DNA of 15,082 bases. Origin: Clostridia bacterium. Lineage in GTDB: Bacteria > Bacillota > Clostridia > TANB77 > CAG-508. The stretch is taken from NCBI GenBank assembly GCA_900768805.1, contig CAAGEF010000078.1, positions 1 through 15,082 on the forward strand, in the 5' to 3' direction. The notes beneath the pieces were generated by a model. It was not told where the DNA came from. It did no database searches and saw nothing but the letters and a program-made list of their open reading frames with translations. Of the stretch, positions 1 through 12,100 are shown piece by piece. How positions within the stretch are numbered: position 1 is the first letter of the stretch; every line of letters begins with the position of its first letter. The position numbers were made by a program, and so were the translations under genes.

Positions 1-171
1 ACAATTTCCAAAACCATCTTGTACTCCAGCAAAGGTTACTTCCCCATCGGCTACGGAATAGATTTCTGTATGGTGAACTCCAGAAATATCTATTCCTGTA
101 TGCATTTTTTCTTCTCCTGTTACTGGATGAACTCTCATTCCATATTCTGATGTTATTTTATACTCACAACC
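1..171 (-). other. M23 (LytM-type) metallopeptidase domain, N-terminal half only
   Basis: Residues about 4964-5020 hold the start of a peptidase M23 domain. The stretch ITSEYGMRVHPVTGEEKMH is followed by TGIDISG and then by the glycine-rich strand SVADGEVTFAG and DGFGNC. This is the classic beginning of LytM-like zinc endopeptidases. The H-x3-D pair (His at 100-102, Asp at 88-90) supplies two of the zinc ligands. The later HxH motif, normally some 70-80 residues downstream, would lie beyond position 1, so an intact active site cannot be confirmed. Family members cut peptide cross-links of peptidoglycan outside the membrane. Here the domain is near the C-terminus of a giant protein, just after a dockerin. 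That suggests either wall remodelling that lets the huge protein pass or anchor, or attack on other cells' walls. The domain family is clear; the role is inferred. Confidence 0.9.
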
Positions 172-3100
172 TATTGGAAGAATGAAATCTTCCCTACGGT
201 TTTCCACATTTTGCTCATCTTCTGTGTAAATCTCTGATAACATCATTACTTGTGCATTTGGATTTACCCATTCAATTACTTCTGCTTTCTTACTGTAGTT
301 TGCTTTCAAAATATCAATATCTAATTTATCTACAATTCCATCTTCATTTAAGTCATATATAGCATTCTCATCTTCTACCCCTTCTTGAGCTACTATATTT
401 ACTCCATATTTATCTGTTATTGCTACTAAATCATCTATTTCTATTTCCCCTGTTTTTACTACATCTCCTGCTAGTAAATCAATTGTTTCAAGCTCTGTAA
501 TATCTCCTGGTATTACTTGTATATTTGTAATTGTATAAGTTAAATATCCTAATTTTGATACTTTTATAATATAATTTCCTGTTTCCTTGATATCTATCAA
601 ATATGTTCCATCTTCATTAGTTTGAATAGTTTGTAAAACTTCAGCTTCATTAACTTTATATAATTCAACTTTACTTTGATGTTTATTTTCAAAGTTCTGT
701 GTTATTATAGAACCTTTTATTTGCGTTGTTTTACACAATACCAATGTATATTCCTTTTGAACAGTACCATCCTCTGATGTTACTTTTATTTTCTTTTCTA
801 TACTTACAGTATTTTCATTAAAGTTAACATCAAATTCTAAATATCCTAATCCTTCTTTATTATCAACTTCTATTTTAGCATCATTATTTATAATCATAGA
901 TATTTCGACATTTGCAATATTCTCATCTTTAGTCATATTATAAGTATAAATATTGTTTCTATTTTCTAATTCTGTATTATTTACTCTTACACTTTCTATA
1001 TCTGCAATATTAGATTTTCTTATCAATAATATATTAAAGGTATCTATTGTTGTTCCATCAACAGCAGTTACAACTACTGGTACTGTTGTCCTATTTTCTT
1101 CTAAGTTTAATGGAATATTTACTATACTTTCTCCTAAAACCTCTTCATTATCTCCAATTCTTACAGTTGCATAACTATTTGTTGTTTGTATTTTAATTTT
1201 TGCTGTTGTAGCAAGCTTTTGAATTCCAACCTCATATACATATTTGTCTATTTCTGTTGGTGCTCTTACAACATCATTTACTTCTACTAATTTCAAACTT
1301 GTATCATTAGAACTTCTTATAATATTTAATGTATAAATAGTAAAGCATTCTTCATTTAAACTTACTTTTACTTTGTATTCATGATATTGCTCTTGTGTAT
1401 TTAAACTAATAATTTCGGTTAAGTTACCAACACCACTTGCTAATAAACTTTCTCCATCAAATAATTCTATTGTTGCATTATCATTTATTGCCATTAAGAA
1501 AAGTTCGTAATCATTTTTACTATTATCTACTAGTGCAACATATTTATAAGTATCTTCTTCTCCTTTTGCCTCTATACTATCTACTAATACTTTGTCTAAT
1601 AATGTATTATTTGATAACACTCTTATATATAAATAATATTTTGCTGTTACTCCTGATTGACTTGTTATAGTAATTATAACTTTATTATTTGGTTTTTCTG
1701 CATTTATATTAGCTTGTGTTTGCTGTTTTTCCTCTTCATTATAATCTATTCTTATATTAGCATATTCATTATTTGCTATTGCCTTAACAATTAGTTGTTT
1801 TGTATTTTCTATATCTACATAATAAATTCCATCTTCTGAAGCTTCTACTAATTGTTCGTCTACATACAATTCTCTTAAAGTATTATCCATTGATATTTTG
1901 GTTAAAATGATTGAATAATTTTTCTCTAATCCAGTTTGTGATATTATAGAATAATTTATTGTAGTAATCTCTTCTGGTGTTTCTACTGTAAAGTTTAATA
2001 ATCCAGAATTCAAAGTTTCATTTGAAATGCTTAAATTCTCTTTATTTAATATTTGAATATTAGCATAATCACTTTCAGCCTTTATTTCTATATTTACATT
2101 TGTTGTTGTATAATCTATAAATGATTTATAAGTAATTCCATCTGCTTCTGCACCAATTTCTCCTGTATTTATTTTTACATAAGAAATTTTATTACTATTT
2201 TCTAATACTGTTATTTTTAATTTATAATCTTTCTTAGTTCCATCTTCTGCTATAATTGAAATTACCATTTCTATTACTTCATGTCCTGTAATATCTCTTG
2301 TTTTCGTTGCTGTTTTTAAAGTAGCTATTTCTTCATCGATAGAAACTTTACTTGTTTCTACTCTTGCTGTTGCTATAATTTTAGCTCTTTCTAAATTATC
2401 TGTTATTTCAATTTCATAAATTCCGCTTTCTTCATTTATTATAACTCTCTCCCCATTTACAGTTATATTTTCTAATTCAGCATCATTTGATTTTTGATAA
2501 ATATTTAAAGTATATTTTGCTGTTCCTCCATCTTCTGCTGTTACTAATATTGTTACTGTTGTCGTTTGACCTTGCCCGTTTAAATCTACTACATTTGATA
2601 TTATCTTAGTTTCGGTATTTTGATCAATTTTTATTTTTGCTTTTTCTGATACTGTTTTTGCTTCTATGTTACTTGCTGTTAATGTATTGTCTACTGTTAT
2701 ACTATATGTATTTGTATTTTCATCAAAATCTGTTACATTTAAATCATCTACTTTTACATAATCTAAAGTTGTATCACTATCTTGTATATAAATTGTAAGT
2801 GTGTATTCTAGTGTTGTAATTCCATCTTCTGCTGTTATAACTATTGGTACTTGAATTGTCTCTAAACCATTTAAAGTAATTGTTTTTGTGCTACTTTCAA
2901 TTGTTGCAGTATCTCCTGCAATAGAAACTGTACTTACACTATCTTGTGCACTTGCTACTACTGTGGCTATTCCTTTTTTATTAGAAATAGTTACTTCATA
3001 ATCAGTAATACTTACTTTGTTTGCTTGTATATCATTTACTATAATATTATCTAAGATTACACTTGCTGATAATTGGATAATTTTTACATAATATTCTTCT

Positions 3101-6100
3101 ATTGTTCCATCTTCTGCTTCTACTTTTATAGTAATTGTTTTAGTAGTTCCTTCTCCATCTAATCCTACTGTTGTATTAACAGTTTGTGTTTTGGTAGTTG
3201 AACCAATGGTTACTGTTGAAGTTTCTGCTGTAGCTTTTACTTCTATATCACTATTACTTAATGTATTATCTACGGTTGTTATATAAGTATTTGTACTTAC
3301 ATTAAAGCTTGTAATTGTATCCCCATTTACTTTTACATACTCTAAATCTGTATTATTGCTTATTCTTGTAATCAATAACTTATAAATTTGTTCATTTCCA
3401 TTTTCTGCTTTAACAGTAATTGTAACTTCTTGATTAGAATTTTCATCAACTGGTATATATTCCGTTAATTTTGAAATTGAAAATTCGCTTTCATAATCAT
3501 TATACGAAATTTTCACAGAAGCTTTTTCATCTTTTAATTTTATTACTAATGGATAACTATCTTTTCCTGATACAGTTGAAGCATAACCTTCTTCACCTTT
3601 TATCGAAGTAACATTATCTACTTTTACATAAGAAATTGTTGTGTCTGTTGACTTTTGTTCTATCACCAGTAAATAGTCATAAGTTGTTGAACCTTGTTCT
3701 GATATTACTCTAATTTTATAGTTTTGCGGATTCTCTAGTAAATCCACTGTTCCACTCAAAGTACCTACTCCAGAATTTAATACAGTTTCTGTCTCATTTC
3801 CATCAGCATCTTCAGTTGTTTGAATAATCTGTATAATTGAATTATTATCTTCAGTTATTATTTCTACATTTGCATTTTCAGCAACATTAATTCTTGTTAA
3901 AAATACATCATTATTATTTTCTAGTAGGTTATTATCAACTTTTACACTTAAAATATTTATGTTACCTATTTTTTTAATTACTATATTATGTGTTTCTATT
4001 GTTCCATCTTCAGCTAATACCTCAGCTTTTACAAACCAACCTTCTTGCTCTTCCTCTTGTGTTTTATTTGCTTCTGATAAGTCTATCGTTCTTATTATTT
4101 TATTTAATGTAAAGCTTTCCTCGCCTTCTAATTTAATAGATGATAATTCACTATTTGTTACTAATGTTATGTCTGTTTGTGTCAGATTTTCATCTACATA
4201 TACTGTGTAATTCTCTATACTCTGCAGATCTGGTGTTGAAATTGATTTTAAAGATGTATCATTTGATTTTTTCTCTATTTGTAGTAAATACTCTTTTAGT
4301 GTTCCATCTTCTGCTTTTACAATAATTATAATATCTATTTTTTCTGATATCATATTTACTGTAAATAAACCTTCTGATAATTTATATTCTGTATTTTTTA
4401 TTTTTACTTTTGCATTTACATCTTCTAAAATTACATTTAAATCTACATATTCTGCTCTATCTATTTTTATGTAATATGATCCATCTTCTTTTGGAGTAAG
4501 AATTTGTTCTGTTTCATTTTCTACAATTTCACCAGTTTCTTCATTTTCTATATATTGTTTTGTAATAACTGATAATAGTGTAATATTTGTATTTGCTAGT
4601 AGCTTTGTTATTGTTAATGTATGTTCTTCTTCTGTACCATCTTCTGCAATTACTTTTATTATATATATCGAATCTCTTTGAATTAAATTCTTAGTTACAA
4701 ACATATAATTTGAATTTATTGTTTCATCATCTATATATACTGTTGCAGAATTATCATTTGCTTCAGCTTTTATATTAACAGTATCTACACTATTTACCAC
4801 ACCAATTTTATAATTTCCATCCTCGGTTTTTGTTGCTATGATTCCATTTACTGTAATTTTGGCAAGTGATGCATCATTAGATTTCTCTTTTATTTCTAAT
4901 GTATAAATTGTATTATCAATACCATTTTGCGCTAGAACTTTAATCTCTACTATTGTTATAGAACCTTGTTTACTTACAGTAATATTTCCTACACCAATGT
5001 CTTCTTGTCCACTATTTAAATATACTTTAGCTAAACTATCTGTTGCAATTACTTGTATATTAAATTCATCTGCATCTAAGCTTATTTGATATTTATTTTG
5101 ACCTTCAATATATTTGGCTTCATTACCATTAACTGTTACATTTTGAAGTGTAGTATCATCTGGAAGTCCAGTTATTACTAATGTATATTTATTTTCTGTT
5201 CCATCCTCTGCTTTTACATATATTGTTTTAACTGTTTCTTTAGAATCAATTTCTACATTACTTTCAGTAGAATATAATTCATAATTAGAATTTTCTATTT
5301 TTATTTGTGCATTTTTATTTTGAGCTTGTGCTTGTACTAATACTTCTGTTAATGCACTTTCTAAATTTACAAGATACCTTCCATCTTGTTGTAAAACTGC
5401 TGAAATTCCATTTACTTTTATAAATTCTAATTGTGTATCAGATGATTTTATGTAAAGTTTTAATTTGTATTCCTCTAAATCCCCATTTTCAGATTCTACA
5501 TATATTTTTATTTCCATATATTCATCTGTTTTAGTTATTATTTTTGTAGCTATATTTTTAGTTTTTTCATCAGCTTCAATTGAAACATAAGCATTTTGAT
5601 TTGATGTAATAGCTGTTACTGTATAGTTATCATATCCTATTACTTTTGCTTCATATACATTTTCCTCTTCTAAAGATTTAACTGCAATAACATTATATTC
5701 CCCATTTGATAAAGTTATCTGTTTTAATGTTGTATCTACTGATGGCTTTTTAATATATAGCATATATTCTTTTTCTTCTAATGTTTCTGAATCTATTATT
5801 TTAATTGTATATTCATTTTTTTCTTGTAATGTTTCAACTATTACTTCTGATTCGCCTTGTTGGCGTTCATTTCCAGCAATTTGTACATAATCTTGTTCAT
5901 TTTGTGCAATTACTTTAACTGTAGCATTTTTTGTTTCTCCAGTTAAATAAGTTTCATAATATCCTAAAGGAGTTTTAGTTAAAACTATACCATTTACTAT
6001 TACAAAATCTATATTTCCTGTTTCTGATTTTTTATAAATATTTAATACATAATCTTTATATACTTCTTGTTCTTTTATAATTGTTGAAATCCTTATATCA

Positions 6101-9100
6101 ACTTGAGTTATTTCTTCTGTTATAGAAACTTGTTTTATAAAAGTTTGCACTTTTGATGGTTCGCTATCTAAAGAAATATTAACAAGTTCTGATATTCCTT
6201 TTGCAATAACTTCTACTTGAGTTAAATCTCTAGAAATTGTTGCACTATATACTCCTTCTGAAGTTTTTAGTGCTTCTATTCCATCAACTGTTAAACTTTC
6301 TAATTGTAATGCTTTTGGTTCTTTATAAATTACTAATAAATATTCCAATTCATCCCTATTTTCAGCTTGTACTACAATTGGAATTACTAACTGTAAATTA
6401 CTCTCATACTCAACTGTTGTTATACTTTTCCATGGAATATAAATTTCACCATTTATACTTACTTTCGCTTTAGAACTGTTAGCTCTTGCAATTATCTCTG
6501 ATACATCAGTTTCTTCTGAAACAACTACTTCATATTTTGTACTTGATATTGGAATTGCAGTAATTCCATCTACTGTTATATTCTCTAAACCAACATCTAT
6601 CGAAATCTTCTTAATTAGTAACGTATATATAAACTGAGTTCCATTTGAAGTTTCTACAATATAATTTAATTCATTTTCTTCATTTGGTATTGAAATTTGT
6701 GATGTTGCTATTCCATTTTCAAACCATGTTATTCCATTATCTATGCTTATTCTATCTGTTGTATCTTTTGTTTTTATTTGTAAAGTAGCTGTATTACTAT
6801 TTGTTTCTACTTCTACATAATATTTTGCTTTTTCTTGAATAATTGCTTCATTATCATTTACTTTTATACTTTCTATTCTATCTTCTTCTAATGGTATTAC
6901 TACTCTTGTAATTTCTACTTCATTTGTTGTTACATTATCTGCTATTGTAATTTTTGAAGTTCCTTCACCTACTGCTGTAAGAGCACCATCAGATACTGTT
7001 ACTACATTTTCATTATTACTTACAAAAGTATATTCATCTGAATTTCTTATTCTTCTATCAAATACATTAAAATCATTTACTTGTATTTTTTCTAATAGAT
7101 TTTCAACATCATTTATATACATTATTTTATTTTCTGGCTCTATAGAAAAATTCCTATCCCCAACTAATGTAAATTCTGTTTGACTATCATTTCTTGTACT
7201 ATTTCCAAGTTGTCCATATTTATTTGAGCCTTTAGCATATATAGAACCATTTGTTAAAACTGCATAAGAATTATTTACTCCTGATGCTATAGTATAAATA
7301 TTTTGCATATCTTCTAATACTGGGTTTGTATTTGTTGTAAATGTATACACTTTTTCATCTATTGTTTGAGCTATAATATTATCTTCTTTTATGTCTATAT
7401 CAATAATATTTTGAAGCTCTGTAAGTTTAGTTAAAGAATTATTTTCATATTTGTATACTTCATTATTTGTTGTAATTATTAACAAATATCCATTTCCAAC
7501 ACTTACTTTAACAGCATTTTCCATTCCCTCTAAAATACCATTTAGTGAATTTCCATATCCATAAATTTGACCATTATTATTTATAATTATTGTTTGATTA
7601 TCACCTGCAAAAATACTAAAAATAGTTCCTTGAGTATATCCTATTGGTACTGGAGTTAACACGATTTCACTGTTTTTTCCTAACTGCCCATAGTTATTTC
7701 TTCCCCAACCATATAATATTCCATAACTATCTAAAGCAATACTATGTTCTTTTCCAGTAGCAATTTGAACAATATCTGAAATTTCGTTTACTTGTACAGG
7801 ATTTAATCCGTTTTTAGTATTTCCTATTCCTAATTGTCCATAATTATTTTGTCCATAACTCCATACTGTTCCATCATTTCTTATAGCAATTGTGAAACTA
7901 TTTCCAGAACTAATTTCTTGATATGTTGAAATTACATTTGTTTTTTCTGGTATATCTTTTGTTCTATTAGAGCCTATTCCTAATTCTCCATTGTTATTAT
8001 GTCCAAAGTTCCAATTAGTTCCATCTGCTTTAAGTACTGATGCAAAATCTTCACCAGCTGTAACTTTTGGAGCATATGCACATAAATTATCTGTTACATA
8101 AATACCTACAATATGTTCTTTTCCATTTTCTTCTATAACTTTAATCCATGTGTATCCTTCTCTTACCCCTAAAACCTCACCATTGTCATTTACGACTGCG
8201 ATTTGTTCATTTAAACTTTGATATGTTAATTTTTCTATTTTATTTTGCTCTAAATAAATTAAGTTAAATTTATATATTAAAGCTGATGTAATATTTATTG
8301 TTTCACTCTTTCTTACTGTAAGATCATTAGCACTCAATCCAAAAGAATCGTTTCCAACAATTACTGGTACTAAACTTTTTGTTTTACTTTTTAAACTATT
8401 ATCTCCATGATTATAATCACCAAAGCCCCATACAGTACCATCTTCTTTAGCTATTGCTGAATATGTATTTCCTGCAGATACTGTTATTACATTATTTAAA
8501 CTATCTATATGAGTAAATTCTAATTTTTGTTCATTTGTTCCTATACCTAGCTGTCCAAAGTTATTTGAACCAGTAACAAAAACATTTCCAGTTTTATCTA
8601 ATAAAATACTATGATTTTTTCCTCCAGAAACATCTATAATGTTTTCTATTTTTGGAACAAGTATTGGTATATTTTTATTATTTTTGTCTCCTACGCCTAG
8701 TTCTCCATAAATATTTAATCCCCATGTATATACCTTTCCACTTACTGTAGCAACTATATTTGCAGAATCTGTAACACTTATTCTAGCAATATTACTCAAG
8801 TCACTTACTTTTGTAAAAAGATTTATCTTTTTTATAGTCGTATCATTATTTCCAAGTTGTCCATAAATATTTAACCCTGTAACAAATACTTCTCCAGTAG
8901 ATTTTAATATCATACTATGATTTTTTCCGATTGCTATATCAATAGCATCTGTTATATATTTTGCTTTTGTTGGAGCACTTACTTTGTTCGTATAACTTCC
9001 AATTCCTAACTCTCCATTTGAATTTAATCCCCAACCATAAACATCTTTATTAACATCGATTGCTAACATACTATATGTTCCTGCTGCTATTTTAGTAATA

Positions 9101-12100
9101 TTAGTTAATCCTTCTACCTTTTTTGGCACCATTATTTTACTAGAAAAATTATTTCCTAATTGATAATAATCATTTGCTCCCCATGTCCATACAAAACCTT
9201 CTGAATCTAAAGCTGCTGAAAAATTTTCACCTGCTGCTATTTGTATGATTTTTGTTTCTTCTGGAAAAATTGTTTGTACTGGCTGATCTGAATATATTGT
9301 TGTATTATTTCCAAGTTCTCCATTTTCATTGCTTCCATAACACCATACTGTTCCATCTACTTTTAATGTTACTGTATGACTTCCATTTGTTTCAACTTGC
9401 GGCTCTATTTCTAGATTTTCTGATAACACACTAACCTGTACTACACTTATATTTGTTGTTCCTAGTTCTTTGACCACAATAACTGTTTTTCCAGGTGATA
9501 ATCCATTTACTAAACCAGTTGTTGAATCAACTCTTACTACTGTTTCATCTTTACTTTCGTAAGATATTTCACCATTTATATCTCTTAACAAATTAAAATA
9601 TGAAATTATAGCATTTAAATCAAAGCTTTCATTTACATTCAGTAATAAATCATTTGAATTTACTTCTATTATATTTTTGCCTACTAATTGTGGATCTACT
9701 TTATCATCATTAAAGCCATTTCCCAGTTCACCTTCAGTTCCAGCTCCCCAAGCATATACTGTTCCATCCGATAAACCTATACTATTATGCGCATTTCCAG
9801 CATCAAGTAATGTAATCTTTTCATTTGTTTCAAGCAATAATTTAGATACCAGAGTATTTTCTCTTATTGTATTTATTTCTTCTATTTCCTCTATTCCTAA
9901 TTGCCCTTTTGAATTTATTCCAGTTACTAATATTCTTCCATCTTCTAATAATATTGTTGTATAGCAATTTCCAGCTTCTATTTTTACTATATTTCTTAAA
10001 ATATCACTTAAATTTTCATTTCTTATTGCTACTACACTTTCTGTATTTGATACATTTGTACCATCTCCAAATTGTCCATAAGTATTTGAACCAATACTAT
10101 AAGCTGTACCATTTTCGGATAAAAATACTGTATGATTATTTCCTTCTGAAATATATTTTATTTTTTCGACTATTTCTAATCTAGTATCATTTTCTAAATT
10201 ATAAACATTGCCTTTTATATCTAATGCATAATTACTTGATATATCTATAATGCTATATTCTTTTTCTATCAGTGTTGGTTTTGTTTTATATCCAGCACCA
10301 AAACCATATACTTTTCCGTCTTGTGTAATTACATAACTAGTATTTTTATTTGCAATTACCTTTACTGGTATATCTTTTACGACTTGAACTAATTCCGTAC
10401 TTTTTGGAATTTCTATTTTTTGTGGTATATTACTATTTTTCGTATTTCCCAATCCTAATTGACCATCTTTATTTAATCCCCAAGTATAAATATCTCCATC
10501 TTGAGTTAAAACAATAACATGGCTATTTCCAACTGAAATTTGTTCTACAACTTTATCTTTTAAAGTTTCTACTTGTTTTGGATAATTTTTATAGCTATTA
10601 TCTCCTACTCCTAATTCTCCATTAGAATTTGTTCCAAATGACCATACTGTTCCATTTGCTTTTAATGTTACTGTAAAATCATTTCCTGTTTTAATATCTG
10701 AATTTGCTAATAAATTTTCATCATATACTTTTACTGGTATATTAACAACTGTATTTGAGTTTTCTTCGTTAGCAATTAAAATTGTATTTCCTAATTCATT
10801 TCCAGTTATAATTCCATTTTGATATGTAGCAACATTATTATCTAATATTCTTGAATATTCTACTAAGGACGATTTTGCAATATCTTCATTGTATACATTA
10901 AAATATTTTTCTATATAAGCAAAGTTATTTTCATTTAATACAAAACTTTCCGATTTTTTTAGTGTTATATTTTCTGGATATTCTACTGAAATGTATCCCA
11001 TTACAGTAAATTCATTTACATCGTCTTTGGTATTATTTCCAATTTGACCATATGTATTTGCTCCTGATGTATATACTCTACCATTCTTACTAATTACTGC
11101 ATTATTAACTCCACTATTTCTACCAATATTTAAAATATTTTCTAAATTATTTTCTTTTATTTTTGCTTGAACAAAAACAGAAGAATTTTCATTATTTCCA
11201 ATTCCTAATTCTCCATTAGTATTGTTTCCAGCAAGCCATGTTGTTCCATCTTTTAACAATATATTTGTTGTTTGATTTCCTGCTTTTATATATTTTACTT
11301 TGTTAGTATCTGTTACTGTACTCGGAGAATTTACTTTAGTAAATGATGTTTTATTTGTTGTAGTACCATTTGCTAATTGTCCACTGGTATTTAATCCTGT
11401 AGCATATATTTCACCATTTATATTTTTCAATATAGTTTCACATCCAGCTGCTGAAATATCTGTTATTTCTTCTGCTATTTTAAGTACTATATTACTATTT
11501 GTAGTATTTCCTATTCCAAGTTCACCATAAGTATTTCTACCCCATGAGTGAGCTTTTCCACTTTGAGATAATGCAACTATATGTCCGGCTCCCATAGAGC
11601 TATCTATTGCTGTATTTAAAGTTGTTTTTACTGGTATATATTTAGAAATTGCAGTACCATTTCCAAATTCTCCATATTTTCCATATCCCCATATATACTC
11701 CCAACCAAATTCATTTACTGCAGTTGAACCATAACCACCTGCTGAAATATCTACTATTCTATTTAAGTTTGAACTTCCACCTTCGCCTAACACTTGTTTA
11801 GCATAATTTGAAGATACTGTATTATTATATCCTAGTTGACCATATGTATTTGCTCCCCAACTATATACATATCCCTCTTTTGTTAAAGCTAAAACATGTT
11901 CTTCACCAGCAGATATTTTTACTACATTTGTTAAATATGTATTTTCATTTATTTTAACTTGAACCGCTTCTATTTTTTCTTCGTTTGTTCCATCTCCAAG
12001 TTCTCCATTTTCATTTGTTCCTAAAGTCCATACTGTTCCATCTTGCTTCAAAATAACTGTAAAACCATTTCCAGTTTCTATTTGTGGATTAGCTATTTCT

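Noticed and set aside
727..6900. CRISPR array or DNA-level satellite
   Set aside because: The roughly 290-base period is a protein-domain repeat. The DNA copies are strongly diverged, with no short identical repeats and unique spacers.
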